Positions 1 to 5,688 are shown, counted from the stretch's first letter. The stretch: 5,688 nucleotides of DNA from Thermoleophilia bacterium (GCA_025935275.1 JAICVP010000139.1:1-5688), one strand, 5' to 3'. Translations and numbers: made by a program. The notes: generated from the sequence alone by a model not told the origin.

Positions 1-507
1 CAGCACGGGCTCGAAGGCGGGGAGTCCAACCCTGACTCCGAGGTCGTGAAGGAGTCGGTTGCCTCCGCCGGCGCATACGTCATGGGCCGGAAGATGTTCA
101 GCGGCGGGTCCGGCCCCTGGGAGGACGACCCCCGGTCAACGGGCTGGTGGGGCGACGAGCCGCCATTCCATGTGCCGGTCTTCGTTCTGACCCACCACGC
201 CCGGGAGCCCATGGAGATGGAAGGCGGCACGACGTTCTCCTTCGTCACCGACGGCGTCGAGTCGGCCGTCGAGCAGGCGCAGGCCGCCGCCGGGGACCGC
301 GACGTCTCGATCGCGGGCGGCGCCGCCACCGTGCAGCAGGCGCTCGCCGCAGGGCTCGTCGACGAGCTGAATCTGCACGTGGCCCCGATCCTGCTCGGAG
401 GCGGCACCCGCCTGTTCGGCGATGACGCGGATCCGGTCAGGCTCGAGGCCACGCGCGTGGTCGCGTCGCCCAGCGCGACGCACCTCAGGTTCGACGTCGG
501 CTCCTGA
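1..507 (+). CDS. Dihydrofolate reductase family protein (RibD C-terminal domain), 5' end outside window
   Basis: The reading frame is open from base 1, so the gene is cut by the left edge; 168 codons remain before the TGA at 505-507. The GTG at 46 falls inside conserved sequence and is probably not the start. Visible family features are a V-M-G-R-K-M-F segment near position 90, a V-F-V-L-T-H strand near 180, an I-A-G-G-A nucleotide-binding-type glycine turn near 310, and the closing L-V-D-E-L-x-L-H-V-A-P-I-L-L-G-G-G strand typical of RibD-C/DHFR-like proteins. From memory of the subfamily, complete proteins run a little over 200 residues, so about 40-50 N-terminal residues are missing. Members are presumed cytoplasmic NAD(P)H-dependent reductases, but most have no known substrate, and this one should not be read as FolA or as the riboflavin enzyme RibD. 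It converges on the next gene with no bases between the stop codons. The family call is secure; the substrate is unknown. Confidence 0.9.
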   Translation, partial: QHGLEGGESNPDSEVVKESVASAGAYVMGRKMFSGGSGPWEDDPRSTGWWGDEPPFHVPVFVLTHHAREPMEMEGGTTFSFVTDGVESAVEQAQAAAGDRDVSIAGGAATVQQALAAGLVDELNLHVAPILLGGGTRLFGDDADPVRLEATRVVASPSATHLRFDVGS

Positions 508-1287
508 TCAGGCGCCCGACCCGATCGCGAAGGTGACCGTGAGCGAGGCGGAGACCTGCTGGGTCCCCGGCTCGACCGGAGCCATCTCTGCGGCCCCAGC
601 CGCTGCGTCGTAGGTCGTCATGGGCCCGGGCACGTACCCGCCGCCCTCGACGATCGCGACGGGGGCGCCGAGCGATACGCCGGCCTTCGCTGCGATCGCC
701 TCGGCGTGTGCGCGCGCGTCGTCGAAGGCCTTGTCCACGGCCTGGCCGTAGGCCTCGTCCGTGCTCGAAGGGTGCAGGTTCGGCCCGTACACGTCGTTCG
801 CCCCGGCCCGAACGGCGGCGTCCACGACCTTTCCCGCATCGTCGAGCTTCCGGACAGTCGCCGTGACGTTGCTCGAGGCCGAGTAGCCCGTGACCGTGCG
901 GCCGTCGTCGGCCGTCTCGGGATAGAGCGAGACCTCGGTCGTCTGCAGGTCCTGCTTGGAGACGCCCGCGTCCTCGAGCGCGGCGAGGACCGCCTTCATC
1001 GCGGACGCGTTCGCGGAGAGCGCGTCGGAAGCCGTCGCGGCCTGCGAGCGGACTCCGAGGCTCCAGTCGGCCACGTCCGGGACGACATCCGCGGTTCCGC
1101 TGCCGACGACGGTGATCCCGCTCGCCGTCACGGCGCCGACCTGCTGCAGCGGCGCTGCCGACACCGCGCTATGCCCCGTGCTGCCCGAATAGCCCGAGAG
1201 CGCGATCTCCGGACCCCCATCCCCTCCACCGCAGCCTGCCGCCGCCAGAGAGGCCGCTGCAATCGTTGCCAAGACGACGAGCTTCAT
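508..1287 (-). CDS. SIMPL-domain (DUF541) lipoprotein
   Basis: This 259-residue protein starts at the ATG whose first base is 1287, chosen because a GGAGGA ribosome site lies just upstream and a lipoprotein signal begins there; the frame stays open further upstream but that part is not protein-like. Residues 1-18 form a short basic then hydrophobic signal, followed by Cys19 in an A-A-G-C lipobox (somewhat weak, since Leu is usual at -3). After a Gly/Ser-rich linker, the SIMPL domain runs from about residue 57 (I-T-V-V-G-S-G-T-A, then V-P-D-V-A) to the C-terminus (V-S-A-S-L-T-V-T-F). It includes the A-x-x-A-x-x-A-G-V segment near 200 that is common in the family. Family members are exported or membrane-attached, some (e.g. 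BP26 of Brucella) form oligomeric rings, and their biochemical role is mostly unknown. The protein probably sits on the outer face of the cytoplasmic membrane. It is divergent from the lipoprotein-kinase operon and may share its control region. Confidence 0.9.
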   Translation of the reverse strand: MKLVVLATIAAASLAAAGCGGGDGGPEIALSGYSGSTGHSAVSAAPLQQVGAVTASGITVVGSGTADVVPDVADWSLGVRSQAATASDALSANASAMKAVLAALEDAGVSKQDLQTTEVSLYPETADDGRTVTGYSASSNVTATVRKLDDAGKVVDAAVRAGANDVYGPNLHPSSTDEAYGQAVDKAFDDARAHAEAIAAKAGVSLGAPVAIVEGGGYVPGPMTTYDAAAGAAEMAPVEPGTQQVSASLTVTFAIGSGA

Positions 1288-1290
1288 GGT

Positions 1291-1296
1291 TCCTCC
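1291..1296 (-). promoter_or_regulatory. Ribosome binding site fixing the SIMPL gene start
   Basis: On the minus strand the sequence reads GGAGGA, three bases before the ATG at 1287. It is a near-perfect Shine-Dalgarno match and is the main reason to prefer this start over the longer open frame that reaches 1764. Confidence 0.75.
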
Positions 1297-1380
1297 GATC
1301 GTGATTTGCAGGGCTTTGACCGGAGGCCGCTGGAAAAGGTTCCCGGTACGCAGGACTATCTCGCGGGCTTCGGGGGGATA

Positions 1381-1385
1381 GGGAG
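1381..1385 (+). promoter_or_regulatory. Ribosome binding site of the small lipoprotein
   Basis: GGGAG lies four bases before the ATG at 1390, with a second purine run (GGGGGG, 1372-1377) just upstream. Together with the lipoprotein signal that begins at this ATG, it supports this start over the open frame extending upstream to 706. Confidence 0.6.
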
Positions 1386-1389
1386 ACCG

Positions 1390-1824
1390 ATGCGGCCTGC
1401 TGCTCTCGCTTCGCTTGCCGTCGTGGTCGCCCTCGCCGGTTGCGGCGGCGCCGCCCCGACCCAGAAAAAGGCTGCGATCCCACCCTCGGTCGCGAACAAG
1501 CTGGCCGCGCAGAGCGAGTCCATCGCAGCCGCCTGGGAGGCGGGCGACACGTGCGGCGCCGCCCAGCAGGCGGACGAGCTCAAGCATGCGGCCGATGACG
1601 CGGTCGCAGCCGGTCAGATCCCGGCCGCGTACCGGGACGACCTCGAGGCGGCGGTCGTGAACCTGCAGAACACGGCGAACTGCACCGTTGAGAGCGACGA
1701 GGACCAGGGCCCCGACGAGAGCAGGGACAAAGGGAAGGGGAAGGCCAAGGGGCAGGACAAGCACGACGACGGCGTGACGATCGAGACCGACACCGTCGGG
1801 ACCTCCACGGAGGACGAGGGGTGA
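1390..1824 (+). CDS. Small Cys-containing lipoprotein with charged tail, upstream of a Ser/Thr kinase
   Basis: This 144-residue protein has a textbook lipoprotein signal: M-R-P, a hydrophobic stretch, then L-A-G-C with Cys18 as the lipidated residue. Residues 30-98 form an Ala-rich, probably helical domain that begins I-P-P-S-V-A and includes A-G-D-T-C (Cys55), a G-Q-I-P-A-A-Y-R-D-D-L-E segment and N-T-A-N-C (Cys98). Cys55 and Cys98 are the only other cysteines and could form a disulfide outside the membrane. The last 45 residues are low-complexity and rich in Asp, Glu, Lys and Gly. I know no named family or assigned function. From memory, similar short lipoproteins with the same I-P-x-S-V-A opening and a Gly/Lys tail occur beside PknB-like kinases in Thermoleophilia; I could not check this. 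The stop codon overlaps the kinase start (GTGA), implying coupled translation and a possible role as an extracytoplasmic partner or sensor for the kinase. Confidence 0.82.
   Translation: MRPAALASLAVVVALAGCGGAAPTQKKAAIPPSVANKLAAQSESIAAAWEAGDTCGAAQQADELKHAADDAVAAGQIPAAYRDDLEAAVVNLQNTANCTVESDEDQGPDESRDKGKGKAKGQDKHDDGVTIETDTVGTSTEDEG
1809..1813 (+). promoter_or_regulatory. Ribosome binding site of the kinase, inside the lipoprotein gene
   Basis: A perfect GGAGG lies seven bases before the GTG at 1821, embedded in the last codons of the upstream lipoprotein gene. It fixes the GTG start and, with the 4-bp overlap, supports translational coupling. Confidence 0.75.
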
Positions 1825-2948
1825 GCACGCAGACGCTCGCCGGCGGGCGCTACCGCGTAGCCGACGTGCTCGGCCGGGGCGGCATGGCCGTCGTCTACCT
1901 CGCCCGCGACGACGAGCTCGACCGCCCGGTCGCGATCAAGGTGCTCGCCGGCCACCTGGCCGACGACCCGGCGTTCCGTGACCGGTTCGTCCGCGAGGCA
2001 CGCCTGGCCGCCGGGCTGTCCCACCCCAACGTCGTCCAGGTCTACGACGCCGGCGAGGACGACGGCAACCCGTACATCGTCATGGAGTACGTGGCCGGCC
2101 GCTCACTTGCCGACGAGCTCGATCTCGAGAGCCCGCTCGATCCGGCGCGCGTCGTCGACCTCGGCGTCCAGGTCTGTGCCGGGCTCGAGCACGCGCACGC
2201 CACCGGCCTCGTGCACCGCGACATCAAGCCGGGCAACCTGCTGCTCGGCGAAAGCGGCACCGTCAAGATCGCGGACTTCGGCATCGCCCGCGCCGCCGAG
2301 ACCACCCGCCTGACGCAGATGGGCAGCGTCCTCGGCACGGCCGCCTACCTCTCGCCCGAGCAGGCGCTGGGCGAGGAGGTGACCGCCGCTGCGGACATCT
2401 ACTCCTTCGGCTGCGTCCTCTACGAGAGCCTCACCGGACGGACGCCCTACGTCTTCCAGACGCTCGCGGAGCTCGCGGTCAAGCAGCGCGAGGAGCCGAT
2501 CAGGCCCCTACGCGAGCTGCGGCCCGAGATCTCCGAGGGCCTCGAAGCGGTCGTCATGCAGAGCCTGGCGCGGAACCCCGAGTACCGGCCGCGTTCGGCT
2601 GCGATGCTCGGTCAGGGACTTGCCGAGACGGCACCGGACGGCGTCACACGGCCGCTGCCCGAGGCCAGCGGCGTACGCGCCTCGGACGTCCATACCCAGC
2701 CGCTCCGGCGCCCGACGGCCGCACACGCGAAGGGCAGAGGCCTCGACCGGCGGATCCTCATCGCGGCCGTGCTGGCACTGCTCGTCCTCGCCGCGATCGT
2801 GATCGCCGTCGTGGCCCGCTCGGGTGGAAGCGACAACGGCTCGGGCGGTGGTACTCCCGCCGCGAAGGTCGAGCCGGTCGAGCAGACGGGCGACCCGGGA
2901 ACCGACGCGAAGAACCTCGCCGACTGGCTGAGGTCGAACTCGGGCTAG
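1821..2948 (+). CDS. PknB-type membrane serine/threonine protein kinase without PASTA domains
   Basis: This 375-residue Hanks-type kinase starts at GTG. Its catalytic domain covers about residues 11-270 and all key elements are intact: glycine-rich loop G18-R-G-G-M-A-V-V, Lys40 in V-A-I-K, the helix-C Glu59, the catalytic loop H132-R-D-I-K-P-G-N with Asp134, D152-F-G, an activation loop rich in Thr/Ser (T161, T162, T165, S169, T173), S178-P-E in place of A-P-E, and D192-I-Y-S-F-G. It should therefore be active and probably autophosphorylates on the loop, as PknB relatives do. A juxtamembrane linker (about 271-310) leads to one TM helix (about 312-332) and a tail of only about 43 residues outside the cell, Gly/Ser-rich and then ending in K-N-L-A-D-W-L-R. 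There are no PASTA repeats, so it does not sense muropeptides in the way PknB is thought to. Sensing may rely on the coupled lipoprotein. It converges on the transporter gene, sharing the CTAG at their ends. Confidence 0.95.
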   Translation: MSTQTLAGGRYRVADVLGRGGMAVVYLARDDELDRPVAIKVLAGHLADDPAFRDRFVREARLAAGLSHPNVVQVYDAGEDDGNPYIVMEYVAGRSLADELDLESPLDPARVVDLGVQVCAGLEHAHATGLVHRDIKPGNLLLGESGTVKIADFGIARAAETTRLTQMGSVLGTAAYLSPEQALGEEVTAAADIYSFGCVLYESLTGRTPYVFQTLAELAVKQREEPIRPLRELRPEISEGLEAVVMQSLARNPEYRPRSAAMLGQGLAETAPDGVTRPLPEASGVRASDVHTQPLRRPTAAHAKGRGLDRRILIAAVLALLVLAAIVIAVVARSGGSDNGSGGGTPAAKVEPVEQTGDPGTDAKNLADWLRSNSG

Positions 2949-4396
2949 CCGCTCGGGGAGTACAGCTCGGGCTCAGTCGCCGCGGAGGAGGCGATCTCCC
3001 GGTCGTTCACGAACACAAAGGTCGCGACCACGGAGGCCACGCCGAGGACGACCAGGAACCAGAACGCCCACTGGAAGCCCGAGGTGAGCGCGTCCGGCGC
3101 CGCCGTTCCCTCCTTGACGAGGGTGGTGAAGTGGCTCGTCGCGATCGTCGAGGCGACGGCCACGCCGATCGCTCCGCCAATCTGCTGCGAGGTGTTGATC
3201 AGGCCCGAGCCCAGCCCGGCCTCGTGCTCGGCGACTCCCGCCAGCGCGGCGATCGTCACCGGGACGAAGGAGAAGGCGATCCCGACGCCGACAGCGAGAT
3301 AGCCGACGAGCAGGTCGTCGAGGTAGGAGCCGCCGACGGAGATCTGCGTGTACCAGAGCATCCCAATGGTCATCAGCGCGAGCCCGATGGCGAGGATCGG
3401 CTTCACGCCCACGCGGGTGACGAGGGCCTGCGCCACGCCGGCGGAGATGACGGCGGTTCCCGCCGTGGTCAGGAAGGTGAGCCCCGCCTTGAGCGCCGAG
3501 TAGCCGAGAACCTGCTGCACGTACAGGGTCAGCAGGAAGAAGTTGGCGAAGACGATGGCGCCGAGGATGAGGCCGACGATGTTGGCGCCTGCCACGGTGC
3601 GCACGTTGAAGATCCGGAGCGGCATGAGCGGCTGCTCGACGCGCATCTCGATGACGATGAAGAGGATGAGGAGCGCCGCGGAGAGGATCAGCAGCCCGAT
3701 GGTGCGCGCCGATCCCCAGCCCACGTCGGGCGCCTTCGAGATCGTGTAGACGAGCAGCGCGAGGCCCGAAGTGACGGAGAGGGCGCCCGCGAGGTCGTAG
3801 CGGCGCTGCTCGACCGAGATCCGGCTCTCGTTGACGAGCGAGAGCGTGAGTGCCAGCACGCCGAGGCCGACGGGGACGTTGACGAAGAAGATCCATTCCC
3901 AGCCGAGGTACTTCGTGAGGATCCCGCCCATGAGGACGCCCACCGCGGCGCCGCTTCCCCCGACAGCTCCCCAGATGCCGAGCGCCTTGTTCCGCTCGGC
4001 ACCTTCCCGGAAGCAGGTCATGATGATCGCCAGAGCCGCGGGTGAGACGATCGCCGCGCCGAGGCCCTGCACGGCGCGCGAAGCGATGAGCACGCCTTCC
4101 GAGTTGGCCAGGCCGCAGACGAGCGACGCGGCCGTGAAGACCGCGACGCCGACCATGAACACGCGCCGGCGGCCGAGGAGATCCGCCGCTCGCCCGGCGA
4201 GCAGTAGGAAGCCGCCGAAGGTGATCGCATATGCGCTGATCACCCACTGCAGGTTCTCCTGCGAGAAGTCAAGAGCTTCGCCGATCGAGGGAAGCGCCAC
4301 GTTGACGATCGAGACGTCCAGGACCGTCATGAAGAAGGCGACGCAGACGAGCGCGAGTGCCTTCCAGCGGCGAGGATCGGGAGCCGAGGTAGCGAT
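2945..4396 (-). CDS. DHA2-family (EmrB/QacA-type) 14-TM MFS exporter
   Basis: The protein has 483 residues if it starts at the ATC at 4396, or 461 from the first ATG at 4330. It shows 14 hydrophobic segments, as in the proton-driven drug/H+ antiporter-2 family of the cytoplasmic membrane. Numbering from the ATC, TM1 carries V-L-D27-x-S-I-V-N-x-A-L-P, the TM2-3 loop has the MFS motif A (G68-R-A-A-D-L-L-G-R-R-R), TM4 has R107-A-V-Q-G-L-G-A, and TM5 has a Gly-rich motif-C-like stretch (143-158) followed by W-E-W-I-F-F-V-N-V-P. The substrate cannot be told from sequence. Starting at the ATG would remove the first half of TM1 and leave no ribosome site, whereas the frame upstream encodes A-T-S-A-P-D-P-R-R-W and the missing helix. 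An in-frame TGA at 4405-4403 limits any longer start. It lies 28 bases after the hydrolase gene on the same strand, so it is probably co-transcribed. The family call is firm; the start is unusual. Confidence 0.93.
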   Translation of the reverse strand: MATSAPDPRRWKALALVCVAFFMTVLDVSIVNVALPSIGEALDFSQENLQWVISAYAITFGGFLLLAGRAADLLGRRRVFMVGVAVFTAASLVCGLANSEGVLIASRAVQGLGAAIVSPAALAIIMTCFREGAERNKALGIWGAVGGSGAAVGVLMGGILTKYLGWEWIFFVNVPVGLGVLALTLSLVNESRISVEQRRYDLAGALSVTSGLALLVYTISKAPDVGWGSARTIGLLILSAALLILFIVIEMRVEQPLMPLRIFNVRTVAGANIVGLILGAIVFANFFLLTLYVQQVLGYSALKAGLTFLTTAGTAVISAGVAQALVTRVGVKPILAIGLALMTIGMLWYTQISVGGSYLDDLLVGYLAVGVGIAFSFVPVTIAALAGVAEHEAGLGSGLINTSQQIGGAIGVAVASTIATSHFTTLVKEGTAAPDALTSGFQWAFWFLVVLGVASVVATFVFVNDREIASSAATEPELYSPSG

Positions 4397-4404
4397 GGCC
4401 CCTC
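4394..4404 (-). promoter_or_regulatory. Candidate non-canonical (ATC) start site with Shine-Dalgarno-like sequence for the MFS gene
   Basis: On the minus strand GAGGGG (4404-4399) is followed by CC and then ATC (4396-4394). ATC is the only ATG-like codon in frame between the upstream TGA and the ATG at 4330. Translating from it as Met gives M-A-T-S-A-P-D-P-R-R-W, which looks like a normal DHA2 transporter N-terminus. The spacing is a little short (four bases after GAGG). It may be a true rare start, or an ATG altered by mutation or sequence error. Confidence 0.5.
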
Positions 4405-4424
4405 AAACGTAACGGTTCGCGCGG

Positions 4425-4946
4425 CTATTCCAAAGCGCGTACGACTTCGAGCCCGAGCACCCGCTCGAGGTAGTCGAGAGCGATGCGCTCGTGCTCGTCG
4501 TCGACGCTCGCCGAGGCGTCTCCGCGCACGATCACGTCGAAGCCCGCCCTGGAGGCGTCGAGCGCCGTTTGAAAGGCGCAATGCTCGAGAGCCGCGCCGG
4601 CGATGACCACCCGGTGCACTCCCTGGTCTTCGAGGAAGGCGCCGAGATCGGTGCCGTCGAAGGCGGAATAGGCGTCCTTGAGGAAGACACGCTCGCCCGC
4701 GGCCGGCGCGACCTCCGCGACGAGCTGGCCGGCGAGCCCCTCCTCGGTCGCCTCCCGGACGACGTCCTCCGGCCGCGAGTGCTCGCCGCGGTCGTTCCCG
4801 TACACGACGGGCATACCAGCGGAGCGCGCTTCCCCGAGGAGGGCCACGAGCGCGGGATGCCTGCGGCGGTAGCTTTCGAGGAGCGCGTCACCGTCCTTGT
4901 GACGGAAGTCCTTGAGCACGTCGATAAGCAGGAGGGCGTCGGTCAC
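4425..4946 (-). CDS. Isochorismatase-like cysteine hydrolase (YecD/nicotinamidase superfamily)
   Basis: This 173-residue protein starts at a GTG whose bases overlap the stop of the DUF72 gene (GTGA); the open frame extends further upstream, but only as a shadow of that gene. The expected catalytic triad is present: Asp9 in L-L-L-I-D, Lys90 in V-F-L-K-D, and Cys123 in A-L-E-H-C-A-F-Q-T-A, the usual position of the nucleophile. The length matches small single-domain members of the superfamily. These cytoplasmic enzymes hydrolyse amides (nicotinamide, carbamoyl compounds) or the isochorismate vinyl ether. The substrate cannot be assigned here: nothing nearby belongs to siderophore or NAD metabolism, so isochorismatase proper is unlikely. 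The Y-S-A-F-D-G-T-D-L after the Lys is typical of nicotinamidase-like and YecD-like members. The Shine-Dalgarno is weak (GGTGGGA, ten bases before the start), consistent with coupling to the upstream gene. Confidence 0.9.
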   Translation of the reverse strand: MTDALLLIDVLKDFRHKDGDALLESYRRRHPALVALLGEARSAGMPVVYGNDRGEHSRPEDVVREATEEGLAGQLVAEVAPAAGERVFLKDAYSAFDGTDLGAFLEDQGVHRVVIAGAALEHCAFQTALDASRAGFDVIVRGDASASVDDEHERIALDYLERVLGLEVVRALE

Positions 4947-5683
4947 GCCGTAGTCATCCCACCGAGCCGCTCCTTCAACCCGAGGGCGTTTTTCACTGCG
5001 TAGCCCTCCCAGTCGTTGTTGAAATAGGCGTAGACGTCGGCCCGCCCGCGCCAGCCGGCGATCCGCTCGGCCCATTCGTCGAGCTCGCGCTCCGAGTAGT
5101 TGCCGTTCCGCCCGCGGTGTCCGTAGTGGAAGCGGACGAACGTCCAGTCCGCGGTCAGCTCATGCGCCTGCCACGGCCGCTTGGGGTGGTCGCCGATCAC
5201 GAGCGCAGCGCCGTGCTCGCGCAGGCACGCGTAGGTCTGGGGGACGAACCAGCTTTCGTGCCGGAACTCGAAGCAGTGCCTCCCGGCAGGCAGCCGGCGC
5301 AATGCTCCGGCGAGGCGCTCCTCGTCGCGACGAAAGGTCGGCGGCAGCTGCCAGAGCACAGGGCCCATCTTCGGAGAGCCCGTGAGGGGCTCGATGCGCT
5401 CGTAGAAGCGTGCGACTCCATCGTCCAGGTCGCGCAGCCGCTTGACGTGGGTCAGATAGCGGCTCGCTTTGACCGCGAAGAGGAAGCCCGCGGGCGATTC
5501 GACCTCCCACGCGGCGACCGCCTCCCGGCGCGGCAGACGGTAGAAGGTGGTGTTCACCTCGACGGTGTCGAAGAGCGTCGCGTAGTGCTCGAGCCAGCGG
5601 CGCGGCGGCAGGCCTTTGGGATAGACGCGCTCGCGCCAGTGGGCGTAGTTCCAGCCGGAGCAGCCGATTCGGACCGGTCGCAC
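4943..5683 (-). CDS. DUF72 (YecE-like) TIM-barrel protein
   Basis: This 246-residue protein spans the whole family length. Conserved DUF72 blocks appear in order: I-G-C-S-G-W-N-Y (6-13) with W-R-x-x-V-Y-P, E42-V-N-T-T-F-Y, F-A-V-K72-A-S with L-T-H79, G-P-V-L-W-Q112-L-P-P, F-E139-F-R-H-x-S-W, V-R-F-H-Y-G (183-188), and Y-F221-N-N-D near the end. Structures of family members show a TIM-type barrel, and these residues line the putative active site; the reaction is not established as far as I know. The start is taken as the GTG at 5683, five bases from the window edge, since M-R-P-V-R-I-G is a normal family opening, but the ribosome site lies outside and a start further upstream cannot be excluded. 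It is the first visible gene of the minus-strand cluster and overlaps the hydrolase by 4 bp, suggesting the two work in the same pathway. Confidence 0.93.
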   Translation of the reverse strand: MRPVRIGCSGWNYAHWRERVYPKGLPPRRWLEHYATLFDTVEVNTTFYRLPRREAVAAWEVESPAGFLFAVKASRYLTHVKRLRDLDDGVARFYERIEPLTGSPKMGPVLWQLPPTFRRDEERLAGALRRLPAGRHCFEFRHESWFVPQTYACLREHGAALVIGDHPKRPWQAHELTADWTFVRFHYGHRGRNGNYSERELDEWAERIAGWRGRADVYAYFNNDWEGYAVKNALGLKERLGGMTTA

Positions 5684-5688
5684 CGGTC

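Larger units (their letters stand above)
1288..1389. promoter_or_regulatory. Divergent intergenic control region
   Basis: This is the only sizeable non-coding stretch in the window (102 bp), and both flanking genes read away from it, so promoters for both directions should lie here or nearby. On the minus strand I see GGAACC (1343-1338), a 16-base spacer and GGTCAA (1321-1316). This resembles an ECF-sigma type -35/-10 pair and would give a leader of roughly 20 bases before the SIMPL gene. On the plus strand the same segment gives a TTGACC -35-like hexamer at 1316-1321, but no good -10 follows at 16-18 bases. I see no clear operator palindrome. The role as a control region follows from layout; the specific boxes are speculative. 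Confidence 0.5.

Noticed and set aside
1316..1344. Plus-strand sigma-70 type promoter starting with TTGACC
   Set aside because: No acceptable -10 hexamer lies at 16-18 bases, so it is not reported as a promoter.
706..1389. Long upstream extension of the small lipoprotein frame
   Set aside because: It runs antisense through the SIMPL gene and lacks protein-like character; the lipoprotein signal and ribosome site at 1390 mark the real start.
1288..1764. Upstream extension of the SIMPL frame
   Set aside because: It would place a clear lipoprotein signal and a GGAGGA site in the middle of a protein and crosses the divergent operon.
3131..4045. 304-codon plus-strand open frame opposite the MFS gene
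   Set aside because: Its product is rich in Asp, Glu, Arg and His with no recognisable fold, as expected from the antisense of a hydrophobic GC-rich gene; the transporter on the other strand is certain.
4327..4581. Minus-strand frame overlapping the hydrolase end and the transporter start, considered as a frameshifted transporter N-terminus
   Set aside because: Its product is Arg-rich without hydrophobic helices, while the transporter's own frame already supplies a complete TM1 upstream of 4330.
4491..5003. 170-codon plus-strand open frame opposite the hydrolase
   Set aside because: No recognisable family; the opposite strand has a catalytic triad and coupled start, so this is a shadow.
4947..5075. 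N-terminal extension of the hydrolase (43 codons)
   Set aside because: It is Arg-rich, overlaps the well-conserved end of DUF72, and family members begin just before the catalytic Asp; the GTG at 4946 fits.
5673..5688. Two copies of ACCGGTC nine bases apart at the right edge
   Set aside because: Too short to mean much in GC-rich DNA, and it overlaps the DUF72 start codon; not enough upstream sequence to judge it as an operator.

Overview
This is a 5.7 kb, very GC-rich and almost fully coding piece of bacterial chromosome with six genes. GC-rich codons, GTG starts, 4-bp GTGA overlaps, a PknB-type Ser/Thr kinase and a small lipoprotein beside it suggest a high-GC actinobacterium. My best guess is the Thermoleophilia (Solirubrobacterales or Gaiellales type), inferred from protein style alone. 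I see no tRNA, rRNA, CRISPR, insertion sequence or phage gene. The region looks like ordinary core or accessory chromosome, not an island.

Layout. Positions 1-507 (+) hold the 3' part of a dihydrofolate-reductase-like (RibD C-terminal domain) gene. Facing it, 508-1287 (-) encodes a SIMPL-domain (DUF541) lipoprotein, and the two stop codons sit back to back. A 102-bp divergent spacer (1288-1389) follows. Next comes a two-gene + strand operon: a small Cys-containing lipoprotein (1390-1824) and a membrane-anchored PknB-like kinase (1821-2948), joined by a GTGA overlap. Facing the kinase is a three-gene - strand cluster transcribed from the right edge: a DUF72/YecE-like protein (5683-4943), an isochorismatase-like cysteine hydrolase (4946-4425, GTGA overlap) and a 14-TM DHA2-type MFS exporter (ending at 2945). 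The kinase and transporter stop codons overlap within one CTAG.

How the genes may work together. The lipoprotein and kinase look like a coupled envelope-signalling pair: an outer-face lipoprotein, and a kinase with one TM helix and a short extracytoplasmic tail in place of PASTA repeats. DUF72 plus isochorismatase-like hydrolase recalls the neighbouring yecD/yecE genes of E. coli, so this pairing may be an old functional association. The exporter could be co-transcribed with them.

Most notable point. The transporter has no ATG, GTG, TTG or CTG codon that would give it a complete first membrane helix. Its reading frame continues upstream of the first ATG into the rest of TM1 and a normal-looking N-terminus that begins at an ATC codon just after a GAGGGG sequence. 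This is either a rare ATC start or a point change or error in an ATG. I found no convincing new multi-gene system; the lipoprotein-kinase pair and the DUF72-hydrolase pair are the best candidates for unexplored biology.
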